Below are positions 15,385 to 23,490 of a stretch of DNA of 64,000 bases, one piece after another. Both the position numbers and the translations under genes were made by a program. Under the pieces are notes generated by a model, which ran no database searches, was not told the origin of the DNA, and saw nothing but the letters and a program-made list of their open reading frames with translations. Position 1 is the stretch's first letter; every line of letters begins with the position of its first letter. The stretch comes from Paenibacillus sp. BSR1-1. GTDB lineage: Bacteria; Bacillota; Bacilli; Bacillales; Cytobacillaceae. The DNA lies in assembly GCF_030403775.1 (NCBI RefSeq), contig NZ_JAQMWQ010000010.1, forward strand, positions 93,008 through 157,007. The letters run 5' to 3'.

Positions 15385-16333
15385 GGTAAATGGACTTAAA
15401 AAATACTTCCCAATCACTGGCGGCGTTTTTGGAAAGAAACAAGGGGAAGTTAAAGCAGTTGATGATGTTTCCTTCTATGTTAAAAAAGGGGAAACGTTGG
15501 GCATCGTTGGTGAAAGCGGCTGCGGAAAATCGACAACAGGCCGATTGCTCATGCGCTTGATTGAAGCGAGTGATGGGCGAATTGTTTTTGAAGATAAAGA
15601 GATTACAAGAATGTCGAAAACAGATTTAAGAAAAATCCGCAGGGATATTCAAATGGTGTTCCAGGATCCCTATGCTTCGTTAAACCCTAGGCATTCGATT
15701 GAGCAGATTTTAGAAGAGCCGTTGATCGTCCACGGCATCGGGACAAAGGAAGAACGAAAAAAACAGGTAAAAGAAATGCTCGAGGTAGTAGGTTTAAGCA
15801 GCTACCATGCCAAGCGATATCCGCATCAATTCAGCGGCGGGCAGCGTCAGCGGATCGGAATTGCCAAAGCATTAATGACAAAACCAAAGTTGATTATTGC
15901 GGATGAGCCTGTATCTGCACTGGATGTTTCCATCCAGGCACAAGTTCTTAATCTAATGAAGGACATACAAGAAGAATTCCAACTTACATATATATTTATT
16001 GCCCATGATTTAGGTGTAGTGCGTCATATTAGTGATCGGGTAGGCGTAATGTATTTAGGCAGATTAATAGAATTAGCTGAAAGTGAAGAGCTTTATGAAA
16101 ATCCAAGGCATCCATACACGAAGGCCCTCCTTTCGGCTGTACCAATACCAGATCCAGATTTGAAGAAAAGAACAATTTTAATTGAAGGTGAATTGCCAAG
16201 CCCGGCAAATCCTCCTTCAGGCTGCGCTTTCCATACTAGATGCTCTCAAGTGATGGATATTTGTAAAACGGCAAGACCTGCGGAACAAAATCTCAACGGT
16301 CATTATGTTGCCTGTCACTTATATAACAAGTGA
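15365..16333 (+). CDS. Peptide ABC importer ATPase (DppF/OppF type)
   Basis: Second ATPase (322 aa): Walker A GESGCGKST, signature FSGGQRQRIG, Walker B LIIADEPVSALD, H-loop IAHDLGVV. The OppF-type C-terminus (EGELPSPANPPSGCAFHTRC) follows. ATG 15365 lies 12 nt after AAGGAGG; the in-frame GTG 15356 is only 3 nt from it, so the ATG is preferred, though neither spacing is ideal. Overlaps the preceding gene. Pairs with the DppD-type subunit to power the permease. Confidence 0.92.
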   Translation: MSELLLEVNGLKKYFPITGGVFGKKQGEVKAVDDVSFYVKKGETLGIVGESGCGKSTTGRLLMRLIEASDGRIVFEDKEITRMSKTDLRKIRRDIQMVFQDPYASLNPRHSIEQILEEPLIVHGIGTKEERKKQVKEMLEVVGLSSYHAKRYPHQFSGGQRQRIGIAKALMTKPKLIIADEPVSALDVSIQAQVLNLMKDIQEEFQLTYIFIAHDLGVVRHISDRVGVMYLGRLIELAESEELYENPRHPYTKALLSAVPIPDPDLKKRTILIEGELPSPANPPSGCAFHTRCSQVMDICKTARPAEQNLNGHYVACHLYNK

Positions 16334-16378
16334 TGGCCGGCATTCATGATAATTAAAAAAAGAATTAGGGGGTAAAAA

Positions 16379-18001
16379 ATGCTTATGAAGAAAAAGTCTT
16401 TTAAACTGCTGTTGATTTCGCTTTTAGCCATCAGTATGTTTTTAGTTGGCTGCAGCAGCAAAACGAATAATGAATCAAGCGGCAAGAAGGAGCCTGCTTC
16501 TGGCAATAGCTCGAAAAAGGATACACTTGTATACGGTCGCGGTGGGGATTCCACTTCTCTTGACCCGATTACAACTACTGAGGGTGAAGCCTTCAAAGTA
16601 ACCGAAAATATTTATGAAACATTGTTACAGTATGGTGAGCAAGATACGACTGTTAATCCTGGACTTGCTGAAAAGTGGGAAGTTTCTCCTGATGGATTAA
16701 CTTACACCTTCCATCTTCGTCAAGGAGTAAAGTTCCATGACGGAACTGATTTTAATGCAGATGCAGTAGTATTCAACTTTGATCGCTGGATGAACGGTGA
16801 TTCTGACAAATTCCCTTATTACACAATGTTTGGCGGATATAAAAAAGATGAGGGCCACGTAATTAAGGAAGTGAAAGCACTTGATGCAAACACAGTTCAA
16901 TTCGTGTTAAAGCGTCCACAAGCTCCGTTCTTAAAGAACCTAGCGATGTCTCCATTCGGAATTGCCAGCCCGACAGCTGTGAAAAAATGGGGCGACGATT
17001 TCAGAAGCCATCCGGTTGGAACAGGACCATTCAAATTTGTTGAGTGGAAACAAAATGATACTATCACTCTCGAAAAGAACCCTGACTACTGGCAAAAAGG
17101 TCTTCCTAAGTTAAACAAAGTCATTTTCCGTGTAATTCCTGAAAACACTGCACGTCTAAATGCTCTTGCCAACGGTGAGATTGACGTAATGGATGGATTA
17201 AACAATTCAGATGAAGCAACTGTTAAGAGCAACAACAAGCTTCAAGTAATCGAACGTCCTTCTATGAACGTTGGTTATATTGGTTTAACAACAACTCGCA
17301 AACCATTCGATAACAAGCTTGTTCGCCAAGCGATCAACTATGCTATCGATAAGAAAGCGATCATTGATGCATTCTATGGCGGTAAAGCACTGCCAGCTGT
17401 TAACCCAATGCCTCCTTCCATTGAAGGATATGACAAAGACATTCAGCCATACCCATATGATTTAGAAAAAGCTAAAGCATTATTGAAAGAAGCTGGCTAC
17501 GAAAAAGGTTTCTCAATTGATTTATGGGCAATGCCTGTAGCACGTCCATATATGCCAGAAGCTCAAAAAGTTGCTGAGGTTATTCAAGAAAGCTTGAGCA
17601 AGATTGGTGTTAAAGCAAAAATCCAATCTGTTGAATGGGCAACATACCTAGACAAAGCGGCAAAAGGCGAGTTTGATATGTTCATGCTTGGATGGACAGG
17701 CGACAATGGAGATCCTGATAACTTCCTTTATACTTTACTAGATAAAGATAGCATTGGAAGCAATAACTACTCCTATTACAGCAATGATGCTCTTCATGAT
17801 GTATTGATTAAAGCTCAAACTGAAACTGATCAAGCTAAACGTAACGATCTATACAAGAAAGCTCAGGAAATCATCCATGACGATGCTCCATGGGTACCAC
17901 TTGTACACTCTACACCATTATTAGCAGCTTCAAAGGATGTCGTAAACTATTTACCACACCCAACTGGTTCTGAAGCATTAACTAAAGTTGATTTTAAATA
18001 A
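16379..18001 (+). CDS. Peptide-binding lipoprotein (DppA-like, SBP family 5)
   Basis: 540 aa. Lipoprotein signal peptide with lipobox LVGC (Cys25 is lipidated), a Ser/Lys-rich tether, then a family 5 extracellular solute-binding domain. DGLTYTFHLRQGVKFHDGT and YWQKGLPKLNKV are family-wide, and GWTGDNGDPDNFLYTLL near the C-terminus is the segment typical of dipeptide-binding DppA proteins. Captures peptides outside the membrane and delivers them to the permease. ATG 16379 has AGGGGG 6 nt upstream. A hairpin attenuator follows, likely letting the binding protein be made in excess over the permeases. Confidence 0.92.
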   Translation: MLMKKKSFKLLLISLLAISMFLVGCSSKTNNESSGKKEPASGNSSKKDTLVYGRGGDSTSLDPITTTEGEAFKVTENIYETLLQYGEQDTTVNPGLAEKWEVSPDGLTYTFHLRQGVKFHDGTDFNADAVVFNFDRWMNGDSDKFPYYTMFGGYKKDEGHVIKEVKALDANTVQFVLKRPQAPFLKNLAMSPFGIASPTAVKKWGDDFRSHPVGTGPFKFVEWKQNDTITLEKNPDYWQKGLPKLNKVIFRVIPENTARLNALANGEIDVMDGLNNSDEATVKSNNKLQVIERPSMNVGYIGLTTTRKPFDNKLVRQAINYAIDKKAIIDAFYGGKALPAVNPMPPSIEGYDKDIQPYPYDLEKAKALLKEAGYEKGFSIDLWAMPVARPYMPEAQKVAEVIQESLSKIGVKAKIQSVEWATYLDKAAKGEFDMFMLGWTGDNGDPDNFLYTLLDKDSIGSNNYSYYSNDALHDVLIKAQTETDQAKRNDLYKKAQEIIHDDAPWVPLVHSTPLLAASKDVVNYLPHPTGSEALTKVDFK

Positions 18002-18010
18002 TCATTTGTG

Positions 18011-18038
18011 AAAGGGGAGGAGCATTGCCTCCCCTTTT
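18011..18038 (+). terminator. Intra-operon attenuator after the binding-protein gene
   Basis: AAAGGGGAGG/CCTCCCCTTTT arms around a 7-nt loop, short T4. It lies between the binding protein and permease genes of one operon, so partial termination is the likely role. Confidence 0.7.
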
Positions 18039-18070
18039 GTTAACGAAAATGTTAAAAAGAGGTGATAAGC

Positions 18071-19078
18071 TTGTTTACATATACGGTCCGACGCTTGTTT
18101 TCATTAATACCAGTATTGTTTGGGATGACTTTAGTTGTTTTTGGTATTATTCATGCCATTCCGGGAAATCCGGCCCAGGTTATCCTCGGTCAGAGGGCAA
18201 CAAAAGAAGCCATTGCCGTATTATCGAAACAACTGGGGTTGGACAGGCCTTGGTACATACAATACGTGGATTATCTAAATAAACTATTACATGGGGATCT
18301 AGGGACTTCACTTCGGACAAGGGGCCCGATAAACCATGAAGTATGGCCATTTTTAGCGGCCACAATCGAACTCACAGTCGTTGCCATGGTAATTGCTATC
18401 ATCATTGGTGTAAATGCAGGGATTATTAGTGCTTGGTTTTCGAAATCCTGGTTCGATTATGTCGCAATGGTCCTTGCACTAATTGGGGTTTCACTGCCGA
18501 TTTTCTGGCTTGGTTTAATGATGCAATGGGGATTTGCAAATGAATTAGGCTGGCTCCCGACTACTGGAAGAGAAAATGTCAGGGATCCCGTCTCGGCCAT
18601 TACCAATCTCTATTTAATAGATACGCTTATACAAGGAAGGTTTGACCAATTTGGTACAGTTATCAAGCATCTGATCCTGCCAAGCTTTGCTCTTGCAACC
18701 ATTCCAATGGCGATTATTGCAAGAATGACACGTGCAACGATGCTAGAGGTAATGAGATCTGATTATGTACGAACTGCTAGAGCAAAAGGTCTTAGAATGT
18801 TTTGGGTTGTGTACAAACACTCTTTAAAAAATGCTGTAATCCCAGTACTTACCGTCATTGGTTTGCAAACAGGACTTTTATTAGGCGGTGCGATTCTAAC
18901 GGAAACAATCTTTGGCTGGCCGGGAATTGGGCGATATTTATACGATGCAATTGGTTATCGCGATTATCCAGTTATTCAATCCGGGATTTTAATTATTGCA
19001 GCAATCTTTGTCCTAATAAATTTAATCGTGGATCTATTATATGTGGTTGTTGATCCAAGAATTAAATATACGAAATAG
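18071..19078 (+). CDS. Peptide ABC importer permease (DppB type)
   Basis: 335 aa, six membrane helices, starting FTYTVRRLFSLIPVLFG as usual for DppB/OppB. The cytoplasmic coupling loop (EVMRSDYVRTARAKG) has the EAA-type motif that contacts the ATPases. Start TTG 18071, 6-8 nt after AGAGGTG; GTG 18062 is inside the ribosome site. Forms the channel with the DppC-type subunit. Confidence 0.92.
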   Translation: MFTYTVRRLFSLIPVLFGMTLVVFGIIHAIPGNPAQVILGQRATKEAIAVLSKQLGLDRPWYIQYVDYLNKLLHGDLGTSLRTRGPINHEVWPFLAATIELTVVAMVIAIIIGVNAGIISAWFSKSWFDYVAMVLALIGVSLPIFWLGLMMQWGFANELGWLPTTGRENVRDPVSAITNLYLIDTLIQGRFDQFGTVIKHLILPSFALATIPMAIIARMTRATMLEVMRSDYVRTARAKGLRMFWVVYKHSLKNAVIPVLTVIGLQTGLLLGGAILTETIFGWPGIGRYLYDAIGYRDYPVIQSGILIIAAIFVLINLIVDLLYVVVDPRIKYTK

Positions 19079-19090
19079 GGGGGATTACTA

Positions 19091-19990
19091 GTGGCTGAAC
19101 TGGCAAAAAACACAGCGGACATTACGATGATGCCTGCCGAAGAAAAGCTTACACCTCCGTGGAAGGAGGCGTGGCAATCCTTCTATAAAAATAAATTGGC
19201 CGTGATTGGCTTAGGGATTGTTCTCTTTTTTATTATTTTAGCCATCGCCGCTCCATGGGTGGCACCGTATAGTTTTAAAGGTCAAGTATTGACTGAGCGG
19301 ATGCAGGCTCCATCTTCTAAGCATTGGTTTGGAACAGATGACTTTGGCAGGGATATTTTTTCGCGGGTAGTTTACGGAGCAAGGATTTCTTTATGGGTTG
19401 GTTTTTTCTCTGTATTGGGATCTGTGGTTATCGGAACTTTTCTAGGGATCGTGGCTGGATATTATGGACGCTGGATTGATAATATCATATCTCGTATCTT
19501 TGATATCATGCTTGCTTTTCCGAGTATTCTTTTGGCGATTGCAGTTGTGTCTATCCTTGGACCATCCTTGCAAAATGCACTTATTGCGATTGCGGTGATC
19601 AATATTCCAAACTTTGGCCGCCTTGTTAGGTCTAAGGTGTTAAGTGTAAAGCAAGAAGAGTATATAATGTCAGCCCGTGCGGTTGGTATGAAAGATGCAC
19701 GAATCCTTTTCCGTCATATTTTACCGAATAGTATTTCCCCAGTAATCGTTCAGGCAACCCTGGCTATTGCGACTGCTATTATCGAGGCAGCTGCCCTGGG
19801 CTTTCTAGGATTAGGTGCCCAGCCTCCTACACCAGAGTGGGGGAAAATGCTGGCGGATTCAAAAAACTACATTACCCAGGCACCGTGGACATTGATTTTT
19901 CCAGGTCTGGCCATTATGCTGACCGTCCTTGGATTCAACTTAATGGGTGATGGCCTGCGTGACGTGCTCGATCCGAAAATGAAGCAATAA
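19091..19990 (+). CDS. Peptide ABC importer permease (DppC type)
   Basis: 299 aa, six membrane helices with the N-terminal OppC segment (WKEAWQSFYKNKLAVIGLGI), HWFGTDDFGRDIFSRVVYGAR, the EAA loop (EEYIMSARAVGMKDARI) and the terminal FNLMGDGLRDVLDP. GTG 19091 with a GGGGGG run upstream. Last gene of the operon, 12 bp after the DppB-type gene, followed by a terminator. Confidence 0.93.
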   Translation: MAELAKNTADITMMPAEEKLTPPWKEAWQSFYKNKLAVIGLGIVLFFIILAIAAPWVAPYSFKGQVLTERMQAPSSKHWFGTDDFGRDIFSRVVYGARISLWVGFFSVLGSVVIGTFLGIVAGYYGRWIDNIISRIFDIMLAFPSILLAIAVVSILGPSLQNALIAIAVINIPNFGRLVRSKVLSVKQEEYIMSARAVGMKDARILFRHILPNSISPVIVQATLAIATAIIEAAALGFLGLGAQPPTPEWGKMLADSKNYITQAPWTLIFPGLAIMLTVLGFNLMGDGLRDVLDPKMKQ

Positions 19991-19995
19991 ACTTT

Positions 19996-20026
19996 GAGAC
20001 TCCGTGTGGGGTCTCTTCTTTTTTTT
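19996..20026 (+). terminator. Terminator of the peptide importer operon
   Basis: GAGACTCC/GGGGTCTC stem (one G-U) with loop GTGT and a long T-rich tail. Confidence 0.8.
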
Positions 20027-20040
20027 GATTAGCGGATTAT

Positions 20041-20249
20041 TTGTAGAATATGCTATTAAATTTGTAGAATGTATCTTATTAATTGTAGTAAGTGCCTTCA
20101 GAATTGTAGAAAGTATCCTTAAATTTGTAGAAAAGATTGTCGAATGTAGAATGTGCCTTCAATATTGTAGAATGTGGGTATAAATTTGTAGAATGTACCT
20201 TAATAATTGTAGAAAGTGTCCAGAAATTTGTAGAATTGTTCAGCTTTAA
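20041..20249. repeat. 21-bp-period tandem repeat array, ten units
   Basis: Ten consecutive units begin at 20041, 20062, 20083, 20104, 20125, 20144, 20165, 20186, 20207 and 20228: nine steps, eight of exactly 21 bp and one of 19. Eight units open with TTGTAGAA; unit 3 has TTGTAGTA and unit 6 ATGTAGAA. The rest of the unit is degenerate (roughly TGTRYCTTAATAA). All three plus-strand frames meet stops, so it is not a coding repeat. It fills the spacer before the aroK-aroD fusion. Confidence 0.9.
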
Positions 20250-20319
20250 GGCTTATAATTGAAAAAAATTCAGAAAAATCACTTCAATTTATTGCTTAGT
20301 CGTAGGGGGATCGAAAAAA

Positions 20320-21591
20320 TTGAATATTGATCGTGAAAAAAGCATTGTGTTTATCGGATTCATGGGTGCTGGGAAAACAACAATAGGTAAACTAGTAGCA
20401 CAAAAACTGAATCGAGAATTTATCGATATAGATGAAGAGATTGAAAAGGAATTTAATATACCTGTATCGCATATATTTAAAGAATTCGGAGAAAAGGTAT
20501 TTAGAGACAGGGAAAAAAGTTTAATTACGAGTTTGAGCCAACAAAAGAATGTCATAATATCTGTTGGCGGGGGAGCATTCTTACAGGAAGAGATTAAAAA
20601 GGTTTGTTTATCTTCCTCTATAGTAATTTTTCTAGATATAGCTTTTGAGAGTTGGAAGGAACGATTAAACTTAATTATTGATAGCCGGCCGGTATTGCAA
20701 GGGAAATCAATTGAGGAAATGCAAGAGCTTTTTTACAATAGGCAAAAAGTTTATGCAGATTATCATTTGAAAATTCAAACCGAAAATAAAAATCCAGAGG
20801 AAATTGCAAACCAAATCTTAGAGAAAATGAAAAAAACAATAACGATTAAAGGTATTACAATTGGGGAAGGGACACCAAAAATCTGTACGCCGATGGTTGG
20901 GAGGTCAGTATCAGAATTAAAAAATGAAGCATTACATATTAAAACAATTGATGCAGATATTGTTGAGTGGCGGGTCGACTTTTTTGAAGGGGTAGAAGAT
21001 TTTTTGAAGGTAAAAGAAGCTCTTAAGGAAATCCGAGGTATCCTGCCAAATGTTCCGCTAATCTTTACATTTAGAAGTGAAAGAGAAGGTGGAGAAAAGG
21101 AATTAAGTAATCAAACCTACTTAGAATTAAACAAAGCAGCCGCGGAAAGCAGAATGGTAGATATCATTGATGTTGAGCAATTTTATGATGAAGGTATTGT
21201 TAAATCCTTAATTGAAACAGCACACTCAAATGATGTGTTCGTCATCATTTCTAATCATGATTTTGAAAAAACACCTCCCAAGGATGAAATCGTGTCACGG
21301 TTACGTAAAGCGCAGGAGCTAGGCGGAGATATACCGAAAATAGCGGTAATGCCAAGAAACACGGGAGACGTGTTAACCCTATTAGATGCGACCAACACAA
21401 TGAAAGAACTTTATGCCAATATGCCTATTATTACCATGTCGATGGCTGGTAAGGGGGTTATCAGCAGAATTGCTGGAGAGGTATTTGGATCCGCAATTAC
21501 ATTTGGAGCTGCCCAAAAGGCATCCGCACCTGGACAGGTACCGGTGGATGACTTACGCAAGGTCTTGGAAATCCTGCATTCAAATTTATAA
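20320..21591 (+). CDS. Shikimate kinase / type I 3-dehydroquinate dehydratase fusion (AroK-AroD)
   Basis: 423 aa from TTG 20320 (AGGGGGA 9 nt upstream). Residues 1-165 are shikimate kinase: P-loop GFMGAGKT (13-20), DIDEEIE, FRDRE, SVGGGA and DSRPVL. Residues 170-423 are a complete type I dehydroquinase with base His313 (SNHDFEKTP) and Schiff-base Lys340 (DIPKIAVMPRN), plus MAGKGVISRI. The join falls at Met170, where a free-standing AroD would start (MKKTITIKG); there is no stop and only a poor ribosome site there. The halves catalyse the third (dehydratase) and fifth (kinase) steps of the shikimate pathway, so they are not consecutive. Both appear catalytically intact. Stands alone, with a terminator after it. 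Confidence 0.92.
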   Translation: MNIDREKSIVFIGFMGAGKTTIGKLVAQKLNREFIDIDEEIEKEFNIPVSHIFKEFGEKVFRDREKSLITSLSQQKNVIISVGGGAFLQEEIKKVCLSSSIVIFLDIAFESWKERLNLIIDSRPVLQGKSIEEMQELFYNRQKVYADYHLKIQTENKNPEEIANQILEKMKKTITIKGITIGEGTPKICTPMVGRSVSELKNEALHIKTIDADIVEWRVDFFEGVEDFLKVKEALKEIRGILPNVPLIFTFRSEREGGEKELSNQTYLELNKAAAESRMVDIIDVEQFYDEGIVKSLIETAHSNDVFVIISNHDFEKTPPKDEIVSRLRKAQELGGDIPKIAVMPRNTGDVLTLLDATNTMKELYANMPIITMSMAGKGVISRIAGEVFGSAITFGAAQKASAPGQVPVDDLRKVLEILHSNL

Positions 21592-21602
21592 ATAGTAATA
21601 GG

Positions 21603-21638
21603 AAAGAAAGTGCCCCGCCAGGTACTTTCTTTTTTTTT
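21603..21638 (+). terminator. Terminator of the aroK-aroD fusion gene
   Basis: Twelve-bp stem (21603-21614/21621-21632) with one G-U, 6-nt loop and a run of nine T. Confidence 0.85.
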
Positions 21639-21734
21639 GGAAAAAAATAATTAACCTCACTCTATACAAAACTTAATAAAGAGGGTAAAATTACAATAAA
21701 TCATACAATTCCAATTTGAAAGGTAGGGATTTAG

Positions 21735-22160
21735 ATGACAAGCAATATTCGTTCAATCCCACGTCCTCTCGTAAAAACAAACCAGTGGAGCATTGTCCTT
21801 AGTGTTGTATTAACATGGGTAACTGGACAGGAGTCGTTCTTATTAATTCCTTTAGTTGCAGGTCTACTTGGCCTTTTATTTGGCTTTAATCCAATTATGC
21901 AAATAGCAAAATTATTCTTAAGAAAAGAGCCATCGGCTTATATTCCTGAAGATTGGGACCAGCAGCAATTTAATCAAAAAATAGCTATTTCATGTTTAGC
22001 CATTGGTTTTATTAGTTTTATTCTTGGTTGGGACACATTAGGTTATGTATTTACAGCTTTAGTAGCAATAGCAGCATTTGTGGCCATTCTAGGTTTTTGT
22101 GTTGGCTGTTTTATTCATTATCAATGGAATCAGTACAAATACAGACGTGCACATCAATAA
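21735..22160 (+). CDS. DUF4395-type membrane protein
   Basis: 141 aa, start ATG 21735. Begins SIPRPLVKTNQ, a pattern I associate with DUF4395, then has four hydrophobic segments (about 20-38, 40-58, 85-100, 103-127) and a conserved-looking FCVGCFIHYQW with a CxxC pair near the end. No known function. The CxxC at a membrane edge hints at redox or thiol chemistry, but this is inference. Single gene with its own terminator. Confidence 0.75.
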   Translation: MTSNIRSIPRPLVKTNQWSIVLSVVLTWVTGQESFLLIPLVAGLLGLLFGFNPIMQIAKLFLRKEPSAYIPEDWDQQQFNQKIAISCLAIGFISFILGWDTLGYVFTALVAIAAFVAILGFCVGCFIHYQWNQYKYRRAHQ

Positions 22161-22178
22161 GGGAAATATTAGAAGCGG

Positions 22179-22214
22179 AAGCAGGAATCATTAACAGTCG
22201 ATTCCTGCTTTTTT
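22179..22214 (+). terminator. Terminator of the DUF4395 gene
   Basis: Perfect 11-bp stem AAGCAGGAATC/GATTCCTGCTT (22179-22189/22200-22210) with T6. Confidence 0.85.
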
Positions 22215-22242
22215 GTTTACAAATGCATAAAATTTGTATAAT
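22213..22242 (+). promoter_or_regulatory. Upstream argC promoter (P1)
   Basis: TTGTTT (22213-22218), 18-bp spacer, TATAAT (22237-22242). Its expected start (near 22249) is just before the cre site, so CcpA could block it. The -35 overlaps the preceding terminator's T tract. Confidence 0.5.
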
Positions 22243-22256
22243 CTTACAAACGAAAA

Positions 22257-22270
22257 TGAAAGCGTTTTCA
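22257..22270. promoter_or_regulatory. cre (CcpA-binding) site upstream of argC
   Basis: TGAAAGCGTTTTCA is a full match to the cre consensus TGNAARCGNWWWCA, 53 bp upstream of the ArgR-controlled promoter. Confidence 0.75.
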
Positions 22271-22322
22271 AAAATAATCGTAATAATTTTCAATAAAAAC
22301 GGAAAATTAAGCAATTTTTCCG

Positions 22323-22359
22323 TTGAATAATTATATATATGTATGTATAATAATTCATT
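22323..22359 (+). promoter_or_regulatory. argC promoter (P2) overlapped by tandem ARG boxes
   Basis: TTGAAT (22323-22328), 17-bp spacer, TATAAT (22346-22351). Two ARG-box-like sites, TGAATAATTATATA (22324-22337) and TGTATAATAATTCA (22344-22357), are 20 bp apart and cover both promoter boxes. They match the ArgR/AhrC consensus TGAATWWWWATTCA at 8/10 and 9/10 fixed positions. Arginine-dependent repression is expected. Confidence 0.75.
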
Positions 22360-22377
22360 ATTAGAGGAACTTAGGAG

Positions 22378-23421
22378 ATGAAAAAATTGAAGGTTGGCAT
22401 AATCGGTGGTACAGGATATGGATCAATTGAACTTATTCGCTTAATACAAAAGCATCCCTATTTAGAAATTGGTTCTGTTGTTTCTAACTCGCAGGCGGGC
22501 ACACCTTTTAGTGAGGTATACCCCCACTTATCTGGTATCGTTGAGCAGCCACTTGATAAATTCGATCCAGATCGTTTAAGTGAAAATGAATTTGTTTTTT
22601 TAGCTACTCCCTCGGGTGTAAGCAGCCGGCAAGTGCCTGCCTTACTCGATAGGGGTATTAAATGTATAGATTTATCAGGTGATTTTCGATTGAGGTCTTC
22701 TGAAGAATATGAAACCTGGTATAAACATTCACCAGCAGATCCGAATTATTTACAAAAAGCAACATATGGGTTAAGTGAAATTTATCCTGAAAAAATAAAA
22801 CATTCCAGCCTCATCGCAAACCCTGGATGCTATCCGACGGCAGCCACTCTGGGGCTATTGCCAATAGTAAAAACAAATTTAGCAGATTACGAGTCAATTG
22901 TAATTGATGCAAAATCTGGTGTTTCAGGTGCAGGAAGAGGACTTTCGTTAACCTCTCATTTTGCTGAAATTAATGAGAATATAAAAGCTTATAAACTCGG
23001 AGCACATCAACATATACCTGAAATCGAACAGGTTTTAGAAGATGAATCGGGCAGCCCTATTACCATTACTTTCACAACCCACCTCGTGCCTATGAATCGG
23101 GGAATTATGTGTACGATATATGTGAAATTAAAAGAAGACGTATCTATTGAAGATATTCAGCAAATATACGATGAATTTTATAAAAATAAACCTTTTGTAA
23201 GAGTAAGGCCACAAGGGAATATTCCTTCGACAAAAGAAGTCCAAGGGTCCAATTACTGCGATATTGGTTTACATGTTGATAAAAGAACAAACCGCCTAAC
23301 CATCATCTCCGTTATTGACAATTTGGTCAAAGGAGCAGCAGGCCAGGCGATCCAGAACGTAAATATAATTAACGGATGGGATGAGCGGACGGGGCTTACT
23401 GACATTCCACTATATCCATAA
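22378..23421 (+). CDS. argC: N-acetyl-gamma-glutamyl-phosphate reductase
   Basis: 347 aa. NADPH-dependent reduction of N-acetylglutamyl phosphate to the semialdehyde. Rossmann start KVGIIGGTGYGSIELIRL, catalytic cysteine in the ANPGCYPTA motif, then GVSGAGRG and the HQHIPEIEQ histidine motif. ATG 22378 has AGAGGA 9 nt upstream; TTG 22387, equally spaced from AGGAG, would give the shorter N-terminus more usual for ArgC. First gene of argCJBD-carAB-argF. Confidence 0.95.
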   Translation: MKKLKVGIIGGTGYGSIELIRLIQKHPYLEIGSVVSNSQAGTPFSEVYPHLSGIVEQPLDKFDPDRLSENEFVFLATPSGVSSRQVPALLDRGIKCIDLSGDFRLRSSEEYETWYKHSPADPNYLQKATYGLSEIYPEKIKHSSLIANPGCYPTAATLGLLPIVKTNLADYESIVIDAKSGVSGAGRGLSLTSHFAEINENIKAYKLGAHQHIPEIEQVLEDESGSPITITFTTHLVPMNRGIMCTIYVKLKEDVSIEDIQQIYDEFYKNKPFVRVRPQGNIPSTKEVQGSNYCDIGLHVDKRTNRLTIISVIDNLVKGAAGQAIQNVNIINGWDERTGLTDIPLYP

Positions 23422-23490
23422 TAAGAATGATAAATTGATAGATATCTAGTTTTGAAAACGGACAAAGGGAAAACTAAGGGGGTAGTTCAA

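Noticed and set aside
18180..18365. Small reverse-strand frame inside the DppB-type permease gene
   Set aside because: Shadow of a well-supported forward gene, no ribosome site.
20041..20249. CRISPR-like periodic repeats
   Set aside because: Units are only 21 bp, degenerate, contiguous and without unique spacers; no cas genes are present.
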